From Clostridiales bacterium UBA1248 (GTDB taxonomy: Bacteria > Bacillota > Clostridia > Oscillospirales > CAG-272), in assembly GCA_002308615.1 (NCBI GenBank), contig DBWC01000028.1, positions 1 through 5,493 of the forward strand: 5,493 nucleotides of DNA. The letters are read 5' to 3'. Below, piece after piece: positions 1 through 5,493 of this stretch. The stretch's first letter is position 1. Each line of letters opens with the position of its first letter. The position numbers and the translations under genes are program-made. Under the pieces are notes generated by a model that was not told where the DNA came from, did no database searches, and saw only the letters and a program-made list of their open reading frames with translations.

Positions 1-258
1 TGGTTCATATCGTTCCCGTTCATGATGGAGTCTCTTTTCACGGGACTTATTTCGGCGATCATAGCGTTTTTCCTGCAGTTCCTTACGTATAACTATATGT
101 TCGGACTTCTTACGTCGGATTCGTCAGCTTCCGGCATCATACAGATAGCTCCGTTTTCAGAGCTGTGGCATTTTACAGCCGTCGGATTTTTGCTTCTTGG
201 CTTTTTGACCTGCTATATCGGCTCGAAGATCTCGCTTTCAAAATACATAAAAGTCTGA
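1..258 (+). CDS. ftsX: Cell division protein FtsX, C-terminal end (partial at left edge)
   Basis: The frame is open from base 1 and gives 85 residues before TGA at 256-258; the start lies outside the window. What is visible is the end of an integral membrane protein: a hydrophobic helix (about residues 8-30, MMESLFTGLISAII...), a short polar loop, and a last helix (about 55-75, FTAVGFLLLGFLTCYIG). It closes with the basic tail GSKISLSKYIKV, which matches the conserved FtsX C-terminus (GS-x-x-S-L-x-KYLKV). In the family, FtsX pairs with the ATPase FtsE, and its large extracellular loop activates peptidoglycan hydrolases at the division site. That loop is upstream and cannot be inspected. The next gene, 27 bp downstream, encodes a coiled-coil hydrolase, the expected type of partner. 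A related MacB-type permease is the only real alternative, and the context argues against it. Confidence 0.85.
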   Translation, partial: WFISFPFMMESLFTGLISAIIAFFLQFLTYNYMFGLLTSDSSASGIIQIAPFSELWHFTAVGFLLLGFLTCYIGSKISLSKYIKV

Positions 259-285
259 TAAACTATATACAAAGTCAAAGGGATC

Positions 286-1722
286 ATGAAAAAGATTTTA
301 AAACCGTTATCTTTGATACTTGCCGTCGTTGCGGTATCTTCCGTTTTTACGTTCGCTCCGTCGGCAGCCGTGACAAACGACGCGATAAAGGCGAAGCAGA
401 ACGAGATAAGCGGTCTTCAGACGCTGCTGCAGGAGCAGTCCGCCGCGTCGGAAGAGGCACGCAAAAGACTTGAAGAGATCAAAGGCGACAAAGAGGAGAC
501 CGAGGGAAAAATAAACGAGCTTATAAGCACCATCGAATCTCTTGACGCCGCCATAAGCACGACGCAGGCGCTCATAGACACGTATAACGAATATATCGAA
601 TTAAAGGAAACGGAAATAAAAGGGACGGAAGACGAGCTTTCGTCGCAGGAAGCCTCCCTTATCGAATTTTTGCGCTACGATTACGAATCCGGATCGTCTT
701 CGATCAAAACGATAGAATTTTTGATCGATTCCGCGTCACTTTCCGATTTTCTGTCAAACATACAGTACATAGGCACTCTGATGGATTATCAGGAACACCT
801 GATACAGAATCTTGAAAATACCACTACAAAGTACGAGGGACAGAAATACGATCTTTCCGTCGCAAAAGGCGAGCAGGAGGAGTACGCCGCCATACTGAAC
901 GGTCAGCTTGAAGAGGCGGAAAAACTGAAGTCCGAGGCTTTGGAATACGTAGCCAAGCTTGAAGCGGATCAGCTCGAATACGAATCCGCGCTCAAAGAAA
1001 GCGAGGAAACGGAAAAAGAGCTGGCGGCGGCCATAGAAAAAGCCCGCGAGGAAGAAGCAAAGCTGATCGACGAGGAAACACGCAGGCAAGAGGAGATCAG
1101 GCGCAAAGAGGAAGAAGAAAGAAAGAGAAAAGAGGCGGAGGAAGCCGCAAGAAGAGCCGCGGAAAACGCCAAAGCCGCAAACGCCGACAAGGAAGCGTCC
1201 GAGAAAGCAAAGAAGGCGGAGGAGCACGCCGCCGCGTACGGAGACGGCTATCTGTGGCCTCTGCCTACAGACGAGTGGTTCTCCATATCCGGCTGGTTCG
1301 GTTACGAGCCTAATCCGATCAGCTCCGGTATAAGATTCCACAAAGCGTTCGATATCGCCGCGCACAAAGGCACGAGCATACTCGCAGCCGCCGACGGAAA
1401 AGTCATAACGGCAAAATATTCCTCATCCTACGGAAACTACGTCGTGATCCTTCATTCCGACGGATATTCCACGCTCTACGCCCACGCCTCAAAGCTGCTC
1501 GTCAGCGTCGGGGACAGGGTAAAACAGGGTGACGTCATCGCTCTCGTCGGAACGACGGGACAGTCCACCGGCAACCACCTGCATTTTGAGATAATACAGG
1601 AAGACGGCAGGACGAGGGAAGATCCGGCGATATATTTCCCGAAGATGACGCAGCTCCATATAAACGACAGCAGCAGATACAATTATCTGAACAACCCGAG
1701 GAAAAAGACTTATAAGGTTTAA
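286..1722 (+). CDS. Secreted coiled-coil M23 peptidoglycan endopeptidase (EnvC-like FtsEX partner)
   Basis: This 478-residue protein starts with a signal peptide: MKK, a hydrophobic core at about residues 6-24, and a likely cut near PSAA at 25-28. A long heptad-like coiled coil follows (about 32-317). Its segment 126-173 (LIEFLRYDYESG..., then EFLIDSASLSDFLSNIQYIG) resembles the FtsX-docking coiled-coil hydrolases. Residues 250-317 are extremely rich in Lys, Arg, Glu and Ala. The M23/LytM domain spans about 322-450 and keeps all expected residues: H352 and D356 (HxxxD), H400 (YAH), and H431/H433 (HLH). An active zinc endopeptidase cutting peptidoglycan cross-bridges is therefore expected, unlike E. 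coli EnvC, whose M23 site is degenerate. A basic tail of about 25 residues (to KKTYKV) follows the domain. The start is chosen because it begins the signal peptide; an AAAGGG at 277-282 lies only 3 nt upstream. Co-transcription with ftsX is inferred from the 27-bp gap. The substrate and the FtsX interaction are inferred. Confidence 0.87.
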   Translation: MKKILKPLSLILAVVAVSSVFTFAPSAAVTNDAIKAKQNEISGLQTLLQEQSAASEEARKRLEEIKGDKEETEGKINELISTIESLDAAISTTQALIDTYNEYIELKETEIKGTEDELSSQEASLIEFLRYDYESGSSSIKTIEFLIDSASLSDFLSNIQYIGTLMDYQEHLIQNLENTTTKYEGQKYDLSVAKGEQEEYAAILNGQLEEAEKLKSEALEYVAKLEADQLEYESALKESEETEKELAAAIEKAREEEAKLIDEETRRQEEIRRKEEEERKRKEAEEAARRAAENAKAANADKEASEKAKKAEEHAAAYGDGYLWPLPTDEWFSISGWFGYEPNPISSGIRFHKAFDIAAHKGTSILAAADGKVITAKYSSSYGNYVVILHSDGYSTLYAHASKLLVSVGDRVKQGDVIALVGTTGQSTGNHLHFEIIQEDGRTREDPAIYFPKMTQLHINDSSRYNYLNNPRKKTYKV

Positions 1723-1724
1723 AC

Positions 1725-1739
1725 ACCGTTTATAACGGT
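1725..1739 (+). repeat. Small perfect inverted repeat downstream of the M23 gene
   Basis: ACCGTT at 1725-1730 and AACGGT at 1734-1739 form a perfect 6-bp stem with a TAT loop, three bases after the hydrolase stop codon. It could be a weak RNA hairpin or an operator-like palindrome. Nothing in the sequence decides which. Confidence 0.4.
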
Positions 1740-1742
1740 CAA

Positions 1743-1767
1743 ACGGGCGCGGCATTCCCGCGTCCGT
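1743..1767 (+). terminator. GC-rich stem-loop between the M23 and S41 genes (possible terminator or attenuator)
   Basis: ACGGGCGCGG (1743-1752) pairs with CCGCGTCCGT (1758-1767) around the loop CATTC. This is a 10-bp stem with a single G-U wobble. The following bases (TCGATTCATTATATTTC) are T-rich but have no continuous T run. It may therefore be a leaky terminator, a processing site or an mRNA 3'-end stabiliser rather than a full stop. If it works in part, protease expression would be lower than that of the hydrolase. No convincing promoter was found between it and the next gene. Confidence 0.4.
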
Positions 1768-1793
1768 CGATTCATTATATTTCGGATCCAACA

Positions 1794-1800
1794 GAAAGGA
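1794..1800 (+). promoter_or_regulatory. Shine-Dalgarno candidate of the S41 gene at unusually long spacing
   Basis: GAAAGGA lies 15 nt before the ATG at 1816, longer than the usual 5-10 nt. No ATG, GTG or TTG lies in frame between it and 1816. The next in-frame ATGs (1840 and 1846) have no better site. The ATG at 1816 therefore remains the best start, with perhaps inefficient initiation. Confidence 0.5.
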
Positions 1801-1815
1801 TTTAACTTTACGATA

Positions 1816-3303
1816 ATGTCAGATCATGATGAAAACAATATGGAGATGACCGGGATACCGCAGGCCGGTGAAGAGACAAACGAGCCTCTGACAAAGCAGA
1901 CCCGGGACGGCGCGGAGACGCCGGCGCCGGAGACGCCGGCGGAAGAGCCGGTCGAGGCAGGCGAAGACGCGGTGTATGCCGAGGATACGGAAAACGCGCC
2001 GGAACAGCCCGAAGAAGAAATCGTTTCGGAAAACGCCGAAAAAGCTCCCGATAACGAGCCTGAGAAACCGGAAGAAAAAAAGAAAAAGGAAAAACCGGCT
2101 AAAAGTCCGAGAAAAGTATCGCTTTTCGCGGCGGTAATAGCCGTTTTGGCCGCGTCGGTGCTCGCTTCTCAGATAACCTTCTTATCCGTGCGTCAGAGCT
2201 ACCACAACAAGCTGGCTTCCGTTTCTTCAACCAATTACGGCAACAGCAAGCTTGCCGAGGTCGACGAGTTATACAGAAAATACTACGTAAACGAGATAGA
2301 CAACGAACAGCTTACCGACGGCATCATAACCGGATATATTTTCGGCACCGGCGACAAATACGGCTCGTATATGACTGCCGAGGAGTACAGGGAATATATA
2401 AACAGCCTCAATTCAAGGACGGAGGGCATCGGCGCGTCCGTTATCTGGAACAACGATATGGATGCGATAGAGGTCGTCAAGATCTACGAAGACTCGCCGG
2501 CGGAAAAAGCCGGCGTGCTGGTCGGCGATCTTATAGTCGAGGTAGACGGCGTGCCGGTATACGAGCTCGGCTTCGACGCCGGAGTCAGCGCCGTCAAGGG
2601 CGAAGCCGGAACGAGCGTTAAGATCACCGTACTGCGCGGAGAAGACTATTCGGAGACAGTACAGCTTGAAGCCGTGCGCAGTCAGATAAATATAAAGACC
2701 GTTGAATACACTAAATACGGTGAGGCTGCGGTAATAGCCATATCGAATTTCTACGCCGACACTCCGACGGAGCTGAAAGCGGCGGTATCCGCGGCGAAGG
2801 CGGACGGATGCGACAGGATCGTATTCGACATGAGAAACAATCCCGGCGGATATCTGAACTCCGTACTGTCAGTACTCGATTTCATTTTGCCGGAGGGCGT
2901 AATAGTCCGCATCAAGAGCGCGTCTGACGAATGGACTGAAAAAAGGTCCGACGCTTCATGTCTGGATATGCCGATGGTCGTGATAGTCAACGGAAACACC
3001 GCATCCGCGGCGGAGCTGTTCACATCGGCTCTTAAGGATTACGGTTACGCCACGGTCATAGGCACGCAGACGTACGGCAAGGGCACGGTGCTCACGCCTT
3101 ACCCGTTAAGCGACGGATCGGTCGTATATATTTCCTCGGATCTTTACTATCCGCCTAAATCGGATAACTTCGAGGGCGTCGGCGTTACGCCGGACGAGGT
3201 GGTCGAACTCAGCGAAGAGGCGCAGAAGCTCAACCGTTATAAACTGACTTACGAAGACGACAACCAGCTGCAAAGAGCTGTCGAAATAATAAAAGAAAAA
3301 TAA
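1816..3303 (+). CDS. Membrane-anchored S41 carboxy-terminal processing protease with PDZ domain (CtpA/CtpB-like)
   Basis: The 495-residue protein has four parts. Residues 1-100 are hydrophilic: acidic and Pro/Glu-rich, then a Lys-rich stretch (about 84-96). One membrane helix follows (about 101-124, VSLFAAVIAVLAASVLASQI). After the helix comes an extracellular helical region and a PDZ domain (about 203-282, EGIGASV through the SPAEKAGV motif). The S41 core (about 290-475) contains RNNPGG, S397 in NGNTASAAE and K422 in YGKG. The Ser-Lys spacing of 25 matches the catalytic dyad of B. subtilis CtpB. Oddly, the position four after Lys, Gln in CtpB, is L426 here. Such proteases cut exported proteins near their C-termini, with the PDZ gating access. 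The family is clear; the substrate is unknown. Its place after ftsX and an M23 hydrolase suggests control of cell-wall hydrolysis. The long N-terminal tail faces the cytoplasm if the helix is a type II anchor. Confidence 0.88.
   Translation: MSDHDENNMEMTGIPQAGEETNEPLTKQTRDGAETPAPETPAEEPVEAGEDAVYAEDTENAPEQPEEEIVSENAEKAPDNEPEKPEEKKKKEKPAKSPRKVSLFAAVIAVLAASVLASQITFLSVRQSYHNKLASVSSTNYGNSKLAEVDELYRKYYVNEIDNEQLTDGIITGYIFGTGDKYGSYMTAEEYREYINSLNSRTEGIGASVIWNNDMDAIEVVKIYEDSPAEKAGVLVGDLIVEVDGVPVYELGFDAGVSAVKGEAGTSVKITVLRGEDYSETVQLEAVRSQINIKTVEYTKYGEAAVIAISNFYADTPTELKAAVSAAKADGCDRIVFDMRNNPGGYLNSVLSVLDFILPEGVIVRIKSASDEWTEKRSDASCLDMPMVVIVNGNTASAAELFTSALKDYGYATVIGTQTYGKGTVLTPYPLSDGSVVYISSDLYYPPKSDNFEGVGVTPDEVVELSEEAQKLNRYKLTYEDDNQLQRAVEIIKEK
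1913..1941 (+). repeat. 15-bp-period tandem repeat in the S41 cytoplasmic tail
   Basis: Two perfect copies of the 14-mer CGGAGACGCCGGCG (1913-1926 and 1928-1941) sit one base apart, giving a 15-bp period. The period equals five codons, so the repeat stays in frame and encodes ETPAP-ETPAE. It is a likely spot for copy-number change that would lengthen or shorten the disordered tail. Confidence 0.7.
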
Positions 3304-3321
3304 TCAGAGGAGCATATTATC

Positions 3322-3804
3322 ATGCACGAACAGATAACAGTCACAGAAGAAGGATTAAAAAAACTGACCGACGAGTTAAATTATTTAAAGACCGTAAAGA
3401 AGCAGGAAGTCAAAGACGCCATAAAGACGGCTAAGGAATTCGGAGACCTGTCCGAAAACAGCGAATACGAAGCCGCCCGCACGGAACAGGCGCAGGTGGA
3501 GGGCAGGATAACGGAGCTTGAACAGATGTTAAAGCACGTCCGCCTCGTATCGTCTGACGACGTATCGCAAGACAGAGTAAGCGTAGGCGTCACCGTAACG
3601 GTAAAGGACGTTGAAAAAGGCACAAAGACGGATTATATGCTTGTCGGTTCAACGGAAGCGGATCCGTTTGCAAATAAGATCTCCGATACGTCTCCGATAG
3701 GTAAAGCCATAATCGGCGCAAAGACCGGAGACAAGGTAACGGTGCATCTGCCAAAGCGCGATCTTACGATAATTATTGAAAAAATAGAAAAGAGCAATGA
3801 CTGA
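3322..3804 (+). CDS. greA: Transcription elongation factor GreA
   Basis: The 160-residue protein has the usual GreA length (about 158). Residues 1-75 form the antiparallel coiled coil that enters the RNA polymerase secondary channel. Its tip, FGDLSENSEY, carries D42 and E45, matching the acidic residues (E. coli D41/E44) that help the polymerase hold the second Mg2+ and cleave backtracked RNA. The C-terminal half (about 80-158) is the FKBP-like domain, with the characteristic SPIGKAIIGAKTGDKV segment and a final beta strand (LTIIIEKIEK). All expected parts are present. The start is supported by AGAGGAG at 3306-3312, 9 nt upstream. The gene begins 18 bp after the S41 stop, so it can share that transcript. 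It leads straight into lysS, a pairing seen in many Firmicutes. Confidence 0.96.
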   Translation: MHEQITVTEEGLKKLTDELNYLKTVKKQEVKDAIKTAKEFGDLSENSEYEAARTEQAQVEGRITELEQMLKHVRLVSSDDVSQDRVSVGVTVTVKDVEKGTKTDYMLVGSTEADPFANKISDTSPIGKAIIGAKTGDKVTVHLPKRDLTIIIEKIEKSND

Positions 3805-3805
3805 A

Positions 3806-5493
3806 ATGAGCGATAATCAGAACAATCAGCAAAAACTGCAGGAGTTATCCGATATACTCGCCGTCCGCCGTCAGAAGCTGGCGGACCTGCAGGCGGCGGG
3901 AAAGGACCCGTTTGTAATAACGAAATACAACGTAACGCATCACAGCGCCGATATTACCGGCGACTGCGATCCGGAAACTCATACTTATAAAACGCTTTCC
4001 GAGAGCGATAACGTATCCGTCGCCGGAAGACTTATGTCAAAGCGCGTTATGGGCAAGGCGTCGTTCTGCCATATACAGGATTTAAAGGGCGAGGTCCAGG
4101 CTTACGTCGCGCGCGATAACGTCGGCGAGGAGCCTTACGCGGAATTCAAAAAGCTCGATATAGGCGATATCGTAGGCATCGAAGGCACGCCTTTCGTCAC
4201 CAAAATGGGCGAGCCGTCCATCCACGCGACAAAAGTCGTTCTTTTGTCAAAGAGTCTGCGTCCGCTGCCCGAAAAATTCCACGGACTCACAAATACCGAT
4301 ATGCGCTACCGTCAGCGTTACGTAGATCTGATAATGAACGGCGAGTCAAAAGACACGCTCATCAAAAGATCGCTTATCATAAGCAGCATAAGGAAGTATT
4401 TGACGTCCGAGGGCTTTTTAGAGGTAGAGACGCCGATGCTCGTATCAAACGCGGGCGGCGCCGCCGCAAGACCGTTTGAGACGCATTTCAACGCGCTCGA
4501 CGAGGATCTGAAGCTCCGCATATCGCTTGAGCTTTACTTAAAGCGCCTTATCGTAGGCGGACTTGAAAAAGTCTATGAAATAGGCAGAGTTTTCAGGAAC
4601 GAAGGCATAGACACGCGCCACAATCCCGAATTCACGCTTATGGAGCTTTATCAGGCTTACACGGATTACCACGGAATGATGGATCTGACGGAAAATCTGT
4701 TCCGTCACGTCGCGCACGAGGTTTTGGGCACGGGCAAGGTCGTTTACAACGGCATTGAAATGGATCTTGACAAGCCGTTTGCAAGGATCACCATGCTTGA
4801 CGCCGTAAAGCAGTACGCGGGCGTAGATTTCAGAGAAGTAAAGACGACAAAACAGGCAAAAGAGCTTGCAAAAGCGCATAACATAGCGTACGAGGAACGC
4901 CATAAGAGAGGCGATATACTCAATCTGTTCTTTGAGGAATACGTTGAGGACAAGCTGATACAGCCGACGTTCGTAATGGATCACCCAACAGAAATATCTC
5001 CGCTTACGAAGCGCAAGCCGGAGGATCCGGATTACGTCGAGCGTTTTGAGATGTTCATGAACGGCTGGGAGATGTGCAACGCGTATTCAGAACTGAACGA
5101 CCCGATAGATCAGCGCGCACGCTTTGCCGAGCAGGACGCTTTAGCCGCCGCGGGCGACGAGGAAGCCAACCACACGGACGAGGATTTCTTAAACGCGCTT
5201 GAAATAGGTATGCCTCCCACGGGCGGCATAGGCTACGGCATAGACAGGCTCTGTATGCTCTTCACGGATTCTCCCGCCATACGCGACGTTCTTCTCTTCC
5301 CCACTATGAAGTCCATGAAGACCGGATCGGAGGAAAAAGAAGGACAATCCGAGACATCTGAAAAGCCGGTCGAAGCGGCTCCCGTAATTGAGGGCGCGCC
5401 GATAATTTCAGCAGAAAAACCTGACTTCTCAAATGTTCAGATTGAGCCGTTGTTTGCTGATTTCGTCGATTTTGAAACCTTCTCGAAGAGCGA
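3806..5493 (+). CDS. lysS: Lysyl-tRNA synthetase, class II, with C-terminal extension (partial at right edge)
   Basis: The frame is open to the window edge: 562 complete codons and no stop. It charges tRNA-Lys in the cytoplasm. A helical leader of about 60 residues is followed by the OB-fold anticodon-binding domain (about 70-150, VSVAGRLMSKR...). The class II core (about 160-505) follows, with motif 1 around FLEVETPML and GGAAARPF, motif 2 GRVFRNEG (R264) with TRHNPEF, and motif 3 GGIGYGIDRL (R481), then DVLLFPTMK. A typical LysRS ends near here, at about 490-510 residues. This one continues for about 60 residues, described separately. Two starts are possible: ATG at 3806, just after the greA stop, or ATG at 3797, overlapping greA by 8 bp. 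AGAG at 3791-3794 is 11 nt before the first but only 2 nt before the second, so 3806 is preferred. Translational coupling to greA is inferred. No T-box leader is present directly upstream. Confidence 0.95.
   Translation, partial: MSDNQNNQQKLQELSDILAVRRQKLADLQAAGKDPFVITKYNVTHHSADITGDCDPETHTYKTLSESDNVSVAGRLMSKRVMGKASFCHIQDLKGEVQAYVARDNVGEEPYAEFKKLDIGDIVGIEGTPFVTKMGEPSIHATKVVLLSKSLRPLPEKFHGLTNTDMRYRQRYVDLIMNGESKDTLIKRSLIISSIRKYLTSEGFLEVETPMLVSNAGGAAARPFETHFNALDEDLKLRISLELYLKRLIVGGLEKVYEIGRVFRNEGIDTRHNPEFTLMELYQAYTDYHGMMDLTENLFRHVAHEVLGTGKVVYNGIEMDLDKPFARITMLDAVKQYAGVDFREVKTTKQAKELAKAHNIAYEERHKRGDILNLFFEEYVEDKLIQPTFVMDHPTEISPLTKRKPEDPDYVERFEMFMNGWEMCNAYSELNDPIDQRARFAEQDALAAAGDEEANHTDEDFLNALEIGMPPTGGIGYGIDRLCMLFTDSPAIRDVLLFPTMKSMKTGSEEKEGQSETSEKPVEAAPVIEGAPIISAEKPDFSNVQIEPLFADFVDFETFSKS
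5312..5493 (+). other. LysRS C-terminal extension: linker plus apparent start of a tRNA-binding (EMAP-II/Trbp111-like) domain
   Basis: After the terminal LysRS sequence (FPTMK, ending at residue 502) the frame stays open. A stretch rich in Glu, Ser, Pro and Ala (about 506-535, EEKEGQSETSEKPVEAAPV) looks like a disordered linker. Then come EKPDFSNVQIEPLF and VDFETFSKS, with an incomplete GA- codon (Asp or Glu) at the edge. The last part fits the opening of the tRNA-binding domain found at the C-terminus of bacterial MetRS and in Trbp111, where the pattern is roughly [IV]-x-F-[DE]-x-F-[AS]-K-x-D-[LF]-R. Such a domain would add general tRNA affinity. The extension is seen directly; the domain identity is inferred from about ten residues. 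Confidence 0.65.

Noticed and set aside
165..473. 102-codon plus-strand open frame across the ftsX/M23 junction
   Set aside because: It overlaps two well-supported genes in another frame, and its product is low-complexity (Arg/Asp-rich) with no family resemblance.
754..1365. 203-codon open frame on the minus strand opposite the M23 gene
   Set aside because: It mirrors the Glu/Lys-rich coiled coil, giving a Phe/Leu/Arg/Cys-rich product with no recognisable motif. The plus-strand gene has a signal peptide and a complete catalytic site.
1489..1791. Minus-strand open frame of 100 codons covering the M23 catalytic region and the gap
   Set aside because: It is a shadow of the HLH region of the M23 domain. 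No Shine-Dalgarno or recognisable product supports it.
1770..1815. Possible promoter (TATAT-like bases) ahead of the S41 gene
   Set aside because: No matching -35 element at suitable spacing could be seen, and AT-rich bases alone are not enough.
3304..3321. Terminator or new promoter between the S41 gene and greA
   Set aside because: The gap is only 18 bp, filled by a good Shine-Dalgarno. There is no hairpin and no room for a promoter.
4538..4984. 148-codon open frame on the minus strand opposite lysS
   Set aside because: It lies wholly inside the conserved class II synthetase core and resembles no known protein.

Overview
The window reads as one left-to-right (+ strand) gene cluster of five genes: the 3' end of ftsX, an M23 peptidoglycan hydrolase with a coiled coil, an S41 carboxy-terminal processing protease, greA and lysS. 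The last gene runs off the right edge. No gene on the minus strand could be supported, and there are no tRNA or rRNA genes, mobile elements or CRISPR arrays.

The organism is most likely a Gram-positive-type bacterium of the class Clostridia. This is inferred from the gene order ftsX - M23 - S41 followed by greA - lysS, from Firmicutes-like protein sequences, and from the mid-GC composition. Isoleucine is mostly encoded by ATA despite that composition. A genus cannot be named from the sequence.

Positions 1-3303 form a cell-envelope module. FtsX is the membrane part of the FtsEX ABC-type complex that controls peptidoglycan hydrolases at division. The next gene encodes a secreted hydrolase with a long coiled coil like those that dock on FtsX, and its M23 zinc site is complete. 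The third gene encodes a membrane-anchored PDZ-S41 protease that could process or turn over exported proteins such as the hydrolase. It has a long acidic, proline-containing cytoplasmic tail. At the position where characterised Ctp proteases carry the third catalytic residue (Gln), it has Leu. Two hairpins lie in the 93-bp gap between the hydrolase and protease genes and may partly uncouple them.

Positions 3304-5493 form an information-processing module: the transcript-cleavage factor GreA, then class II lysyl-tRNA synthetase, whose start abuts or overlaps the greA stop. LysRS does not end after its motif 3 region. It continues through a low-complexity linker into a segment resembling the start of an EMAP-II/Trbp111-type tRNA-binding domain, and the window cuts it there. 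This apparent fusion is the most notable item. Otherwise the window holds recognisable core genes, and no wholly new system is evident.
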